Origin: Paraconiothyrium sp. Pb-2020 | Lineage: Eukaryota; Ascomycota; Dothideomycetes; Pleosporales; Didymosphaeriaceae | Assembly (NCBI GenBank): GCA_022419385.1 | Contig: JAJUBI010000003.1 | Location: forward strand, 4,774,001-4,838,000 | DNA: 64,000 nt | Direction of reading: 5' to 3' | Shown: one piece after another, positions 30,433-42,138 of the stretch | How the letters are laid out: each line of letters begins with the position of its first letter | Numbering within the stretch: the first letter of the stretch is position 1 | Notes under the pieces: generated by a model | What the model was told of the DNA's origin: nothing | Database searches by the model: none | The model's input: the letters and a program-made list of their open reading frames with translations, nothing else | Made by a program: the position numbers and the translations under genes

Positions 30433-32654
30433 TCAAGTCCGCATGGTTTCCAAAGCCACGTCCTCAGCGTTAGTTTTAAACCGCTCGACAGCCCCGTCCT
30501 TGTGCAATTGAATCTTGGCTTTCGCAAGTTTCTTTTTCGACCTGGCAGTATTGCTTAGATGGTCTGAGAACAGAGCAGCAACATCAGGGCTCTGCATGAC
30601 GTTGCTGATAGTCGAGAAGTGAGTGTCGTAGCTTTCACCGTTGGCGTGGATAGCATATGTGCCCGCTAGCATTGTGATGAGGCACGCAAAGATGGAACAT
30701 CTGTCAGTATTAGTATAAGCTCGTAGATGCACACGCGATGCGTGTTGGTCTATATGGTGAATACAGCAGAGCTCAGGGGCGCACTTACCCATACGCAATG
30801 AACAGGTTCTCAGGTCGGTAGGTGTATTTGTTCAGCCAAAGGGTTTGGTTTACCTCTGTTGGTACTTCTTTGCTATTGTGTGTTGGTCACGCAGTCCTAT
30901 GAACAGACACTAATATGTAGGAGGACTCACGTGAAGACTGGCACCCCCATCAAGCTCCAGGAAGCATTCAGAGAGAACTCTTCGATAAGGGTAGTCAAGT
31001 TCTTCTCTTGGATAGTCGCACCCGGCTCGAGGTCTTGATCTCTCCAGTGCTTTGTAACGGATGAGAAATCTTTCGCTGTTCCAAAGACTGTTTGGTCGAC
31101 TTTCGTAGACCAATTCCAATCACTGTGTTTGGAAGCGTTGTTCCAATTCAGCACAAATCCAGTGGGAAGCTCGAACAGTACGCTAGCAAACGAATCATAA
31201 TTTTCTTCCGCATACAACACCGATTCTTCGTCCCCAGTTGCGCTCCCACCTTTGGAGGAATATTCCATTTCCTTGATATTCCTAGCATGCAGTGTTTGTA
31301 CATCTCCCTCAGTAACGATATCGGTCGTTAGTGACGCGTTCACTAGGGAGCATCTGTAGTAACTGGCGCTGGATGGATTGGGTAACAATGTATCTGTGCC
31401 TTCTGGTGGATCCGCCATAGCGATCCAAAGCTCAGACGTCTCGGCCATATCATCGAGCGTCGTGTCGTTCTTGATAGTATATGCCAGAGATGCATAATAT
31501 CCGATCTGGCCTGTAAAAGCCATCTTGCTTGATGTGAAGGTGAGATTCTCGGGATAGAATATCATATCGTCGAGTTTGTGACTATTCGCGAACCCAGTAA
31601 GAGCATGTCTATATGCCGCAGAAGCTGTCGATGAACGAATATCGTCATCGCTGTTGTCGCAGCGTACAAGGGGAACGATAATATCTACAGAATAAGTAGC
31701 GTTTTGTAGATTACCCGGCGCCTTTAACCGGATTCGTTCACCAGTAAACGCTATGATGTTAAACATCTGTTCCAGCTTACTTGCAATCCCCGAACGAGGG
31801 GAATAGAGCTCGTTGGTTTCAATGTCGAAACTGTTGATAGTTGGCCTACCAACAGGCATGATAGAAATCGATGAATTTGGTTTGGATTCGACGCTTAGAG
31901 TTGCTGGTGTGATGAGGGACGATAACGGGAAGCACCTTGGGCTCACGTTAGTTACGCACTTTGAGGTCACACCGTGGGCGACGAAACTGGAACTTAATGG
32001 TGCCACATTCTTTGCTCCGTACGTCAAAAAGTTGGACAACCGGCTGGAAGCTTGATGTCTGATAGTATGGCCTAGGGTGACTCGCTTTATGATGCCTATT
32101 TGAAGACATAACCTAGTACTATACGGCTGTACCTCATGTTGGTGTAAGAGCCAAGCTGTGTTGGTCCTTTTTTTGTGTCGACCACTATGTCCTATTCTGG
32201 TCTAGAAAGAGCCGAGCGACTTACCAAAAGATCAATGCCAGACCAGCGGCAACTGGAAATTTGGAGACGAATTTGAGATTAAGTAACATGAACATGTTAC
32301 GGTCTACTGCAAAAGCAGCATCGATTGCGCCTATCGAAACCGCTCGCTGACGGCATCGCCGCCACACCCATTGTATACAGGCCATGCCAGCGGTATTTGC
32401 AAGACAGACCTGTACTAGGAAAGCGAAAGCAGTTCCGATTCTGCAAATGCATTAGTGCGTGGTGATCGTAATACATTAATAGCATACCTGATCGACCACT
32501 GCTGTCTTGCAGGTGAGCCGACGAGCTGATCGTTAAGCTTCAGATAATACACATGATGTGCGACAGCGAAGGCAATGCCGGCGATTAAGGAGGTGCTCAT
32601 CAAGGTAGTAGTAGCCGTAGAACCACGATATCGTCTGGGCGCCGCATGCGACAT
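30433..32654 (-). CDS. Multi-pass membrane protein of the fungal 'formylmethionine deformylase-like' family
   Basis: Five exons (32654-32488, 32440-32225, 31935-30931, 30872-30789, 30700-30433) give 579 residues, and every junction keeps phase. The family is widespread in Pezizomycotina; the name is a historical misannotation and no deformylase site is present. The N-terminal 130 residues hold three or more membrane spans (SLIAGIAFAVAHHVYYLKLN, QQWSIR|IGTAFAFLVQVCLA, FPVAAGLALIFW|CFPLSSL). A large extracytoplasmic region follows with many N-glycosylation sequons. Exon 4-5 sequence (NLFIAYG|CSIFACLITMLAG) forms the last membrane span before a cytosolic tail. Intron 2 is long (289 nt, 32224-31936), and a further small exon inside it cannot be excluded. 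The function is unknown. Confidence 0.78.
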
Positions 32655-33835
32655 GTGCAAAGAACCATCTAGGCAGTGTTAACAGTTTAAAAACGCGCGT
32701 GAGGAAACGGTTGAGTGCCTCTGGGTACGCGTCTGCCAGGCCGCCGCTCTGCAGTATTTATGCGAAAGTATTTAGGTAGCCGTCGCATGGTCGCCTCTGG
32801 GTCGTTGGGGTTCAATGTGAATGTTGGGGCAACAATATTTGGAGCACACTCAAGTTTTCAATCTTTTCTGTTTCATCCTGGCAGGGTACAGTTCATGTAA
32901 TAGCTTGGCTGGGGCCGAAATGCATGGGATATACGTGGTGGAGCCTGTGCTGACGGTTTGATTGGAGGATTTCCCGGCTCGCTCGTGTGGCACAGCGCCG
33001 GCTGAGTCTTCATCGGGAAACCTTGGAAGCGACGTTCTCTATCGGCGGTTAGGCAACGTTCGTGGGAACAGCTTTGAGTTGACTGGGTCAGACATTCGCA
33101 TTCTCAACTAGTCGCACGTCGGTTGCCAGAGAATGCTGATACCTCGCTACTCGATTTTTGAGTAGTTGTAGGTGTCGCATGGGCCAAAAACGTGAGAATC
33201 GAGCCGTCCGTACGCTGCGTCTACTTGTGTAGCATAACCAGCACCTTTGAGCGGCATTGGATGAAACCATCGCATGTTGCACGTGCTAGATGAGATATAT
33301 GTCAAGGGAATCCGTATCGACAAAATGTGTTTAAAATTATCACTGCCGAGTGCTTCAGTGATGTATGCTGGGGTGATGAGGCTCGGAAGCCGGTGCATGA
33401 CGTCACTCCCTGATAGTCATGTGATCTCCTGTATCCCGAAGTCGCTACAAGTGACAATGCGTAATCTCAGTTTATCCCCAGCGACACATTTCCCTCACCC
33501 CCTGATGTTGCAAACAGAAAGCCCTCACAGTTAAACGTCAGCTAGCAACAATGAAAGGTTACCAAGTGCCATTTAGGTCCCTCAGGGTCACTCAGTGTAC
33601 AATGAGTGAATGAACAATATACTGACTTCTACCTTAGCCTCTGTGGACAATTACATGGGATGCCCAAAGCCTCTGCCGAAGATGAAAATGCTGATAGAGC
33701 TACGACTCTCACGATCAAGTCTTCACGAAATAAGTAGCCGCCGCGCAATGCAACGAGCCGTGCCAAGCTCTCTTTTTCATTGCTTCTATTGAACGATGAT
33801 TGCCCATGCAACCTCAGTTCGATAACTGCTCCTTT
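32655..33835. other. Intergenic stretch, nothing recognised
   Basis: About 1.2 kb between the membrane-protein promoter and the 3' end of FET3. Only short overlapping frames are present, with no repeats. Confidence 0.4.
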
Positions 33836-35891
33836 CTACGACGCATTGTCGGAAGCTGCTAGAAGAGGCTGGTTCTCCCCCTGGGGACCTGCATCTTGTT
33901 CGCCAGCTTCGGTAGCTGGACTCTGCTGCATGCCATACCAAGCAATGATAGCCACCATCGCCAGCCCGTTTATAATACTGACCACTAGCGCAATAATTCC
34001 CTTAATGGTGAATCCATCAGGCAACGGTGCTGGAGGTGCAGGCTCGCCCTGAAGGTTTAACAGATCATCGACATTACCGGCCGCATTCCCAGAGGTAGGC
34101 ACCGCTGGTTTGTTTCGCGCACACAGATTGTAATGTGCAGGTGGGATGGTTGTGGATTTCTGGAGCTCAAGCGGCCCTTCGATGAATGTCGCGATGAGGC
34201 CGGAGGCAACGTGCCTTTACCAGGTCTGTCAGTGTTGTGTTCAGCATGTATGCGTATCGGGAGCTTACCATTCTATATGGCAATGGAAGAGCCAAACACC
34301 AGGGTTATCGCTGCGGAACCTCAGGACCACATAGCCGTTAGGCTGGACCAGTATGGTGTCACGTCTCATGGGTACGGCGGGCAGGCTGGCTGCGCTATCG
34401 ACCCTGTAGGATCCCGCATCCTCCTCGGAGCGTTCGATGACTTGGAAGGCATGTCCGTGGAGATGGAATGGATGTTTCTATGGAGGATCAGCTGCGCTAC
34501 CAAAAGACCGGGCTTGCAACGCACCCCATCATCGTCATTGTTCAAAACGATCTCGACAGTCTCGTTGCCATTTAGCACGAAAGAATTGGTGTGACTACCA
34601 TAGATGACCGGATTGTTGGAAGCTTCGCCCGAGGACATGACGGTGTACAAGGTCGGAACTGTCGGTTCGACATAGGTGTTGTTGTTGAAGAACGCACTAA
34701 ATGAACGTCTCAGTATATCGATGAATGATCGAGAGCTAGCACTTACTAGTTAGCACCATCTCCCAGATTGTCCATCTTAAGATCTAGCGTGACAGTCCTG
34801 TCCACCTTATCGAGCACAGCGGCACCGTCCAAGGGTTGGATCGACAAATCGTCTAGGGGATCGAAGTCGTCCACGTTCGCTGGTTTTGGAAGCTCTTGGG
34901 TGCCGTCTAGTACAAGCCAGCCAGTTACGTTAGAATTCAAATCATCCGGAATAGCATCAAATAATTCCTTGACACTTGTCAGGCGGATATCAATCTCCAA
35001 CATGTGCTAGCTTACCTCATCCATACTTGCTACAAAAGGAATGTTGGTCATAGCGTCGCTGTGGACGGTCAGAAGCACCGAGTATCGTTGACCGGCCGTA
35101 AGATAGAGCATGCTCGCTTCGGTAGGTTTCGTGTAGATGCCATCCACTTCAACAACTCTCATTGAGTAGCTCTGGAACCACACATACATGCCTGCAAATG
35201 CAGCCATGTTCACCTGTTGGAGTAAGGTCGAGCTTCTGCCTGTTCACGGTGCGATACTGACCATGCGTATCATATATGTCTTTCCTGCCTGGACGGCAAC
35301 TGTAACATTTTGAGAATCATTGATCAAGGCCGACTTCGGCACAGGTTCCGCGCCGGTCGGGTTAGTGACACTGATAAAAGATGAGAGGAGTGGCACCATC
35401 GAATCGTGGTACCAGTCAGAGAGGGAGAGAACAACTTCCTCGTCAAACTCATCCTCGAAGGGATTCTCCGGATCGTCCACAATGAGCGGAGCTCGGAGTC
35501 CATCGGGATATTGGCCTCTGGTGTGAGAATGGAACCAGTATGTCCCTGGCTGATCAACCTTGAAGTCATAGACGAAGCTATTGCCGGGCGGAATTTCACA
35601 CTGTGCTACGCCTGGCGGGCCGTCCATATGCGCTGTGCCGTTCTGGTATAGACCATGCCAATGCAAGCTAGTCGTCTCGTTTCCAAGGTGGTTGTGCACT
35701 GTGACAACAATTCGTTCGCCTTTCGTAACGTGAAGGGCTGGTATAGGCCATTGCCCATTTATGCCCATGACAGGCCTCATGTGTAGTCCATCAGGGTTGC
35801 GGTTGACCCACGTGATGTTGTACTCGTAGGCTGTCACCTTCGCGCAGGCGGTGCCATGGATGAACACCAGTAGCGCCCACAACAGGAGCAT
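33836..35891 (-). CDS. FET3: Multicopper ferroxidase of the Fet3 type
   Basis: Six exons (35891-35262, 35213-35016, 34967-34747, 34696-34525, 34477-34269, 34214-33836) give 602 residues. Fet3 oxidises Fe(II) to Fe(III) at the cell surface and passes it to the Ftr1 permease. A signal peptide (MLLLWALLVFIHGTACA) leads into the first cupredoxin domain. All four copper-binding motifs are present: SLHWHGLYQ, WFHSHTRGQ, HPFHLHGHAF and FHCHIEWH. A C-terminal membrane span (GIIALVVSIINGLAMVAIIA) anchors the protein with a short acidic cytosolic tail. Introns 2-5 are 46-55 nt, and splicing restores motifs such as DGKHPFHLHGH and EWHVASGL. The gene is head-to-head with FTR1. Confidence 0.95.
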
Positions 35892-36136
35892 TGTGTTGAC
35901 AAGGGCTGTGGAAGAGGCCAGCAGTCGAGGTAATGTCGTCGAACGAGGTTAATGACAACAAGCGTGCATGCTGAACATCATGGGCTGCCGATGACCGCGG
36001 CGAAAGGGAAGTGACACGAAATGGATGCCCAGAGACCCAGACATTATTCATGCTGCTCTAAACTCTTAGCCAGTAAGGCTTTGTGTGCGAGAGCGGTATG
36101 TGGGGCGTCGTAGCGGCACGTTGACGTTTCAATTGT

Positions 36137-36145
36137 TTATCAGAT
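36137..36145 (-). promoter_or_regulatory. SreA-type GATA site 1
   Basis: The minus strand reads ATCTGATAA, a perfect match to the ATCWGATAA motif bound by the iron-sensing GATA repressor SreA in aspergilli. It lies about 315 bases upstream of the FTR1 start and 245 bases upstream of the FET3 start. Confidence 0.7.
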
Positions 36146-36209
36146 CCGAAATTGATCCGACTAATCCGCATTCGGCACGAGCTCCGCATCAATTTCTGCC
36201 GCGCTAATC

Positions 36210-36218
36210 TTATCTGAT
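36210..36218 (-). promoter_or_regulatory. SreA-type GATA site 2
   Basis: The minus strand reads ATCAGATAA, the other allowed form of ATCWGATAA. It lies 73 bases from site 1 in the same orientation, about 235 bases upstream of the FTR1 start. Confidence 0.7.
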
Positions 36219-36451
36219 GGCTCAGATCCGAAAAGTCCCACCTTTTTGACCACATGTTTCGCTCATGCCATCAGGTGATTCGTTCTGATATTCCTTCGCG
36301 TCTCAGGTGCATCAAATCCGGCCCACGGAAGAGCGATGTAGGAGGGTACCGCGCTAGACTCCCTAAGAATCTCCGGCGTAGGACTCTTCACGACGACAAC
36401 GACGACCTCTTCGGCCTCGACCCTTGGTAGCTATATGCTCGTACGTTCGCC

Positions 36452-37628
36452 ATGGTCCAAATCTTCGCCGCGCAAGGTTTGTGAGCTCATCCACGCTATC
36501 GTCATTGTGGACTGAACGAACTAGTGTTTTTCATCTGCCTGCGCGAATGCTTGGAAACCAGCATCATCGTCTCGGTCCTGCTCTCCTTTCTAAAGCAAAC
36601 CTTAAGCTCTGAGAACGACAAGCCTGTCTACCGAAAGTTGGTCCGACAAGTCTGGCTCGGAGTCATCCTCGGCGTCGCAATATGCTTCGTCTCTGGAAGC
36701 GCCATAATAGCTGCTTTCCACTTGCTCGACTCTGACATTTTCTCCCAATACGAATACATCTGGGAAGGCGTGTTCGGCATCATCGCATGTGTGATCATCA
36801 CTATTATGGGCGCGGCGCTGCTCCGGATTTCCAAAATGCGCGACAAGTGGCGCGTTAAGATCGCAGCTGCTCTTGAAGCGAACAGCGCCGACGACGCTTC
36901 CCCACCATTAGGTCTCCGATTCCTCGGAGAGAAATATGCTATGTTTCTACTTCCCTTTGTGACGGTGCTTCGCGAGGGATTCGAGGGTGTTTTATTCATC
37001 ATCGGTGCGGGTCTAGGACTACCAGCGACAGCTTTCCCACTAGCTGTGGTATCAGGTTTGGCTGTTGGTGCATTGGTTGGGTACCTACTTTACAGGTAAG
37101 AATTGCCGTTGGTCACCTGCTGCAAGGCTGACACGTCGCAGAGGAGGCAACGCGGGATCTTTGCAGGCGTTCCTTGTCGCGTCGACCTGCTTCTTATACC
37201 TGATAGCCGCCGGCTTGTTGAGCAGGTCTGTGTGGTTCCTTGAGAACTATGCGGTATGTGACACGGAAAATGAAGAATAGATAGCATTGCTAAGAAAGTG
37301 TAGTGGAACGTCGCCATTGGTGGCGATGCTGCGGAGACAGGTTTTGGACCTGGGTCATATGACATTCGTCAGAGTGTCTGGCATGTGAACGTACGTCTCG
37401 CTTCCTCACCCTTCTTTGACGATAAGGTGCTGACAATGATCGCGACATCAGTGCTGCAGTCCTGAAATCGACGGCGGCGGTTGGTGGGGTGTCTTCAGTT
37501 CGATCCTCGGTTGGCAGAACTCTGCCACCTATGGCAGTGTCATCTCGTACAACCTATATTGTGTTGCAGTTGGTGCAGCATTCTTGGTCATGTATACCAA
37601 GGAGAAGAATGCGAAAAAGTCGGCGTGA
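36452..37628 (+). CDS. FTR1: High-affinity iron permease Ftr1
   Basis: Five exons (36452-36476, 36525-37095, 37142-37253, 37304-37390, 37452-37628) give 323 residues. Exon 1 encodes only MVQIFAAQ plus one base of the next codon; splicing yields QVFFICLRECLETSII, which contains the first REXXE-type iron-binding motif (RECLE). The second, REGFE, lies in LPFVTVLREGFEGVLFIIGAG. About seven membrane spans are visible. The family signature GGDAAETG...GPGSYDIRQSVWHVNCC sits across exons 4-5. Ftr1 takes Fe(III) made by Fet3 and carries it through the plasma membrane. The C-terminal cytosolic tail is short (YTKEKNAKKSA), so the protein is shorter than many Ftr1 homologues. Confidence 0.95.
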
Positions 37629-37638
37629 TGGTCTTGGG

Positions 37639-37741
37639 TGTTGGGATGAGCGGGAGACGAACCACGGTAGAGGCCACGACACCATTTTCTGGAGTGCGAG
37701 TACCACACTTCCCTATAATCCAATTTTTCCCTCGAGTATAT
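37639..37741 (+). promoter_or_regulatory. Promoter blocks shared by the two cysteine-rich secreted genes (copy 1)
   Basis: A 32-bp block (37639-37670) and a 40-bp block (37702-37741) recur, inverted, upstream of the paralogue at 43.86 kb with few differences. The second ends in 'ctcgagtatat', which may act as a TATA region about 100 bases before the start codon. The duplication therefore carried its promoter. Confidence 0.6.
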
Positions 37742-37836
37742 CTAGAATGCCTTTTCATCTGCTCGATACACATCAACTTCGCAAGATTCAGCTCCCAAAG
37801 GCCACCAACCCACTTTTGCAAAGATACCTATACACA

Positions 37837-38282
37837 ATGAGGATCACCAGCGCCCTTCTCGGCTTTTTCGTCGCCACAGCGATCGCACGTCCCACACATG
37901 CAGATGGTGACACCCCTATCGTTCTTGATGAAATGACCCGATTCGACTGCGTCGTAAGTCCTCCATGGCAGTGCCGCTCACATCGAATGCAACTAACATC
38001 ATCCAGAAAACCTGCTGGCGTGCGGAACACCACATTGAAGATTTCAACCAACACCAGTTCTGCCGCAGCCACTTCTACGACTTTCAACAGGTTGTGAAAC
38101 ATAAGGTCCTGCTATGTATAAAAGAATTATGCGATCCTCGCGATAAGAGTGAGATCACATATGAAAGCCGTGTCTGGTTCTGCAATTTCTGCGGCTGGTT
38201 ACCTGATGATGTTGATGTTGTAGTGTGTGATAGGATGGAAGGATACAGGAGGATTGACAAGGGTGTAGGATTGTCGTGTTAA
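37837..38282 (+). CDS. Small secreted cysteine-rich protein 1
   Basis: Two exons (37837-37953, 38007-38282) with a 53-nt intron give 130 residues. The signal peptide is MRITSALLGFFVATAIA. The mature part holds nine cysteines, including FDCV, KTCWRA, QFCRSH, LLCIKELC and WFCNFCGWLPDD. It starts only 209 bases after the FTR1 stop, on the same strand. A paralogue on the opposite strand at 43472-43857 shares the intron position and the cysteine pattern; this copy is longer by a C-terminal tail with an extra cysteine. No known domain is recognised. Candidate effector, antimicrobial or metal-binding roles are inference only. Confidence 0.82.
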
Positions 38283-39900
38283 GTATCGACGAAGTTTCTC
38301 AGGAAGGTTGACATGTGTGCTGGAAGTGTTGCTGGAACAAATCTTGCTTGTGATATACAGTTGGGCCGTGGGCTCCTTCGGCTTGAATGAAAAAAAAACC
38401 GATGTTAGCGGTTGAAAGCCGCCAATGATCGTAGCCACCGCACTGGATCGGTAGAACCGTTGGTAGGGGCTGACTTACCGACCGTTGCACTAAATGTCAT
38501 TGCGCCCCTCCACGTTCCCCGTGCATCTCTTCGTGCGAGAATGTTCCTTCCAGTCACCCTGGAAACTTGGTTGGTATACGCTGTTGCACTTTCGTAAATA
38601 AGCGCGTGCGTTTCTTGCGTTTAGTTCATCTCTTCCGAGACTATCCAGAAGACACCACGAGGAGGTGCAAGAATCCGACTTCTGATCTCCATCCTACAAC
38701 ACCAACGCAATCATACAAAACAAACATTATGATACAACGACAGTATAGTCATACATCTTAAAACTCGCAGTCTTTGTCTCATAGTTAAGCAAATTTGCCT
38801 CAGGAGCTTCTCTTCAATGCATGGAATTACTTGTTCTTCGAATTATTGATTGAGGGAGGTTGGAAGATCGCGTTTGACAGGTGTGACGTATTTGCGAACG
38901 ATTTTAGAATAGTTGTACATGAACTGGAGGAGAACTGCGTTCATGTTGATGTTCCTGCTTGCTTAGAAAGGCACAGTAGAAAGCCATAAGATCTTGTGTG
39001 CAGCTTCTTTGCCGACAGAGTTCTAGCCAGGTTCCTCTGCTGAACTGTACGTCCGCTGGGAGCAGTCCAGGTGTTCGACTGAACGCTTAGTGGACTTCTG
39101 AAGTCGAGCTTCCTCGCAAACATGTTGTGGTATCGCTCGGTCCCCATGAGGAGCTTTCGAAAACGGCCATGCCAGCAGGGATATGAGTAACGTGTCTTCA
39201 AGCTTCTCAAACAGCGATCAAGTGTTTGGTAGTGGATCTCTTATTGGAGACTTCCGATGCAGAAGGAGACCAAGTCCTACATGCAACTTCATTCCCAAAG
39301 TAGAAGTAAAACCTAGTGATGCCGTCTCTGGGGTGGAACGGCAGATATCTGCGGTCGAAAGATTCGTGGGCGCTCGTCTGGAGGACTTTTCTAGTAATGC
39401 ATATCGACATGGGCCCACATAGGTTGGTTCTAGCATCTTTGCTATATGCGGTCTTGTTGGACGGTCGGTTTGCGTAGCTGGCTTGCAAGGTTGGCTCTGA
39501 GGGACTGACTTGGCCATATCGTCCGAAATACTGCTTTAGAGTCTAGGATGAGACATTGGCGTAGAAAACTTAATAGGGGGCCTAATGGATGCCCTTTCTG
39601 GAGGGATTGGCGTGGCTGCAGCGCTTGATATCCTGACTGGAGGGCGGTTTGAGCGAGGGATTGTTTTGCTAGCTGACTTGAATATTTGGTCAGAAAATTT
39701 GCGTTACGTGAAGGGCTGGTCACACGTCCGAATTGAGGAATTGGCCATTATGTTGTCGGCGCTGAGGGACTGACACGGATTGTGATCATGAGGACTGGTT
39801 TGGTGGCATCGAAAATCAATGAAAAAGATCTTCGAAGGATGGCCTAGAAGTGTAGTGTTGGAATGAAGGACATTGAGTAGTTGACCGTAGGGTATTGGCT
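38283..39900. other. Intergenic stretch, nothing recognised
   Basis: About 1.6 kb without supportable genes. The last part (39580-39780) already has the G/T-rich flavour of the repeat block that follows. Confidence 0.45.
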
Positions 39901-39949
39901 TTAAGTGGCTGGCTCGCCTGCCCGATCTGCTCTTTCTTAATGGTTGTTG

Positions 39950-41760
39950 CGAGCCGAGCCTAGCCGAGCCTTGATTGCGGATGATCGTTCCCAGTGTGAC
40001 TGCCGGTGCGGTAAGATTAAAGTGTTCTGACTGGGTGGAATTGCTGTAACTTTTTAAGTGGGATATGGCCTCAGGGCGCTGCGCGGCCTGGCTTGGAGGT
40101 GCTGCTCAGATCTGGTGTGATAACGATGCTAATCTCATGGCATGATTTGACTTGGATTATATGGCTTGCAGACGTTTCTGTTTTGAGTCAAATTGGTGAC
40201 GGTATCTCGGCTTAGGCCTGGCTCGATAGATTTCTTTTTCTGAAGTCTGGTTTTAGGCTGCGCTGCTCCAGTTGGGTTTGAATATGCTGTTCTGGGCTGT
40301 ATTGAAGGCGTATTCCGGTCTGGTTTGGCTTGATGACGCTTGCCTGGTCCGGCTTGACCTGGCGGATGTAGCTTGAAGATACTGCTAACTCATCTGAATT
40401 GATCACGATGCTTGTGCTCTGCGAAGGCTTGAAACTGCTGCTCTATGTCAAAGTGCTGACAATGTTTGACTGGGCTTGGCCGGTATGACTTGCAAATGCG
40501 CTCCCCCTCGTGGCGATACGTCTGGACTGGTGGGTGCCGTGAATTTCACGCGCTCTGGATGGGTACTAACGCTGCTTTTGATTGAGAAGTTGCTCTGGTG
40601 TGTATGGCTGAACGGTGTTGCTCTGGTCTGACGTGATAAAGAACTTCTCGTCTAGCCTGAGTAGGCGTGAGTGATATAGGCTCTCGAAGCTTGCTGCCTC
40701 GATCTGACTTGATGCGTGTGCTTCTACTTCAGTTTGGTTCGACGACATGCATCTCTGGACTGTCTTGACTATGCGCTTTCTTGGTCTGGCTGGATGATGG
40801 TGCTATCATCTGGCTTCAAATGGGTGGTGAATGGGTGATGTGGCTTGTAGGCATTGCTGCTATGATCTGGCTTGGTCACCATGCTTCTGCTCTGCACTGG
40901 AATGAGGTTGTGGCTCTGGTTTGATGTGGCCATCTCTGTTCTAGCCTGACTACACTTGACTGTAGTAACATGTGGATATGTTTTAGTCTGGCTTGAAGAT
41001 GGTTCTACTCTGGTCTAGCTTGACGCTATACTGCCTCTGCCTGCCTGGATGCTATTGATATCGTGTGCTGTGTTGACTATTCTGTTGCTCGGGCCTGGCT
41101 TGACTTGAGCGGTGTTGAGGCAGTTGATTCTTTGGCTTAAAGTGATCACGATGCCCTATTCTTCCTTGTTGGGTCCCGAACGCTGATGATGGCTCGTCTC
41201 AGTGGGGTAGTGGATGCGTAAGGTGATGAGATTGTTCCTGCTCGTGTATGGCCCAACCTGATGTAACTTGCAGGCCAATGACAGTATGCTGGTCTACCGT
41301 GATGACGATGCGTCTGCTGTAATGACAATGCATTTGCTTCGGAGTGGCGCGATGCTACTAGTCGCGTATTCTGGAGATGACCTGTATCCTCCCAGCCTGA
41401 CTAAACTTGGTGGGTGTAGCTTCTAGCAGCCCTCTTCTTCTCAATTGATCTAATCATGATGCGTCTGCTCTGGTCTGGCAGGATGCCACTGGTCACGTAT
41501 TCTGCGATGACCTATATTTTGTTCCAGCTTGACTTGACTTGGTCGATGTAGCTTCTAGCAGCTCTTTCTCTGTTCTGAACTCATCACAATTCCCTGGTCT
41601 TCTTTGGTGGGTCTTGCATGCTCATGATGGCTCGTCTCGCTAGGGCGTACTGGATGCGATAGTCGGTGAGATTGTTGCTGCTCGTGTATGGTACAGTCTG
41701 GTGTAACTTGTAGGCCAATGGGGAGACTGTGTTCGTTTGTGATCAATGTTCGATCGTTGA
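39950..41760. repeat. Degenerate G/T-rich repeat block
   Basis: This 1.8 kb is built from diverged variants of words such as 'tctggtctggcttgatgacgatgc', seen for example near 40315, 40770, 40865, 40985 and 41465. The plus strand is visibly poor in A. No gene is present. Longer direct repeats occur at its right end. It looks like an old minisatellite or a mutated tandem array. Confidence 0.65.
41162..41720 (+). repeat. Nested direct repeats at the right end of the G/T-rich block
   Basis: An outer pair, about 41162-41280 and 41600-41720, shares 'gatgatggctcgtctc', 'gctcgtgtatgg' and 'gtaacttg-aggccaatg' blocks. Inside it, an inner tandem pair (about 41346-41463 and 41477-41593) shares 'gtagcttctagcag' and 'cgtattctg...gatgacct'. 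Each unit is near 120 bp and clearly diverged. Confidence 0.7.
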
Positions 41761-42138
41761 CTTGCTTGGCTTCCGCGGATTCTGGTCTGTTCGATTAGTT
41801 GAACCGCGTACTGGTCCCTGTCGCCACGTAGAGGCGCGAAGACATGACAGGGTCGCATCAACTCAACCTTGCCTATGGATATGGGCACCTGTCCCTCAAC
41901 AGGCCCCGCGAACGGGTTTACAGCTGTAAAGCGTAAAGCCACCACCTAGTGCGAAGGAGAGGAGCGAATAGCAAAGAGTGCATTAAGCCGGTCGTGCGTT
42001 CCGAATCTGTGTCGGTACCCCAACGCTCCAACCTCCCTTTGCTATGCCCGAAAGACTCTTCATGGCTAGACAGTGCCTTCGAGTAATTCGGGTCTTGTTC
42101 ACGGTCCTGCCCTACCGTGGGGGATTTTGAAAATAAAA

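Larger units (their letters stand above)
35892..36451. promoter_or_regulatory. Divergent FET3-FTR1 promoter
   Basis: These 560 bases separate the start codons of the two iron-uptake genes and must contain both promoters. Two exact copies of the ATCWGATAA consensus used by SreA-type GATA repressors lie within 82 bases of each other. Iron-repressed transcription of both genes is therefore expected (inference from Aspergillus SreA biology). Confidence 0.75.

Noticed and set aside
39950..41760. CRISPR-like or telomeric array
   Set aside because: Units are diverged and irregularly spaced, with no constant repeat/spacer pattern and no TTAGGG runs.
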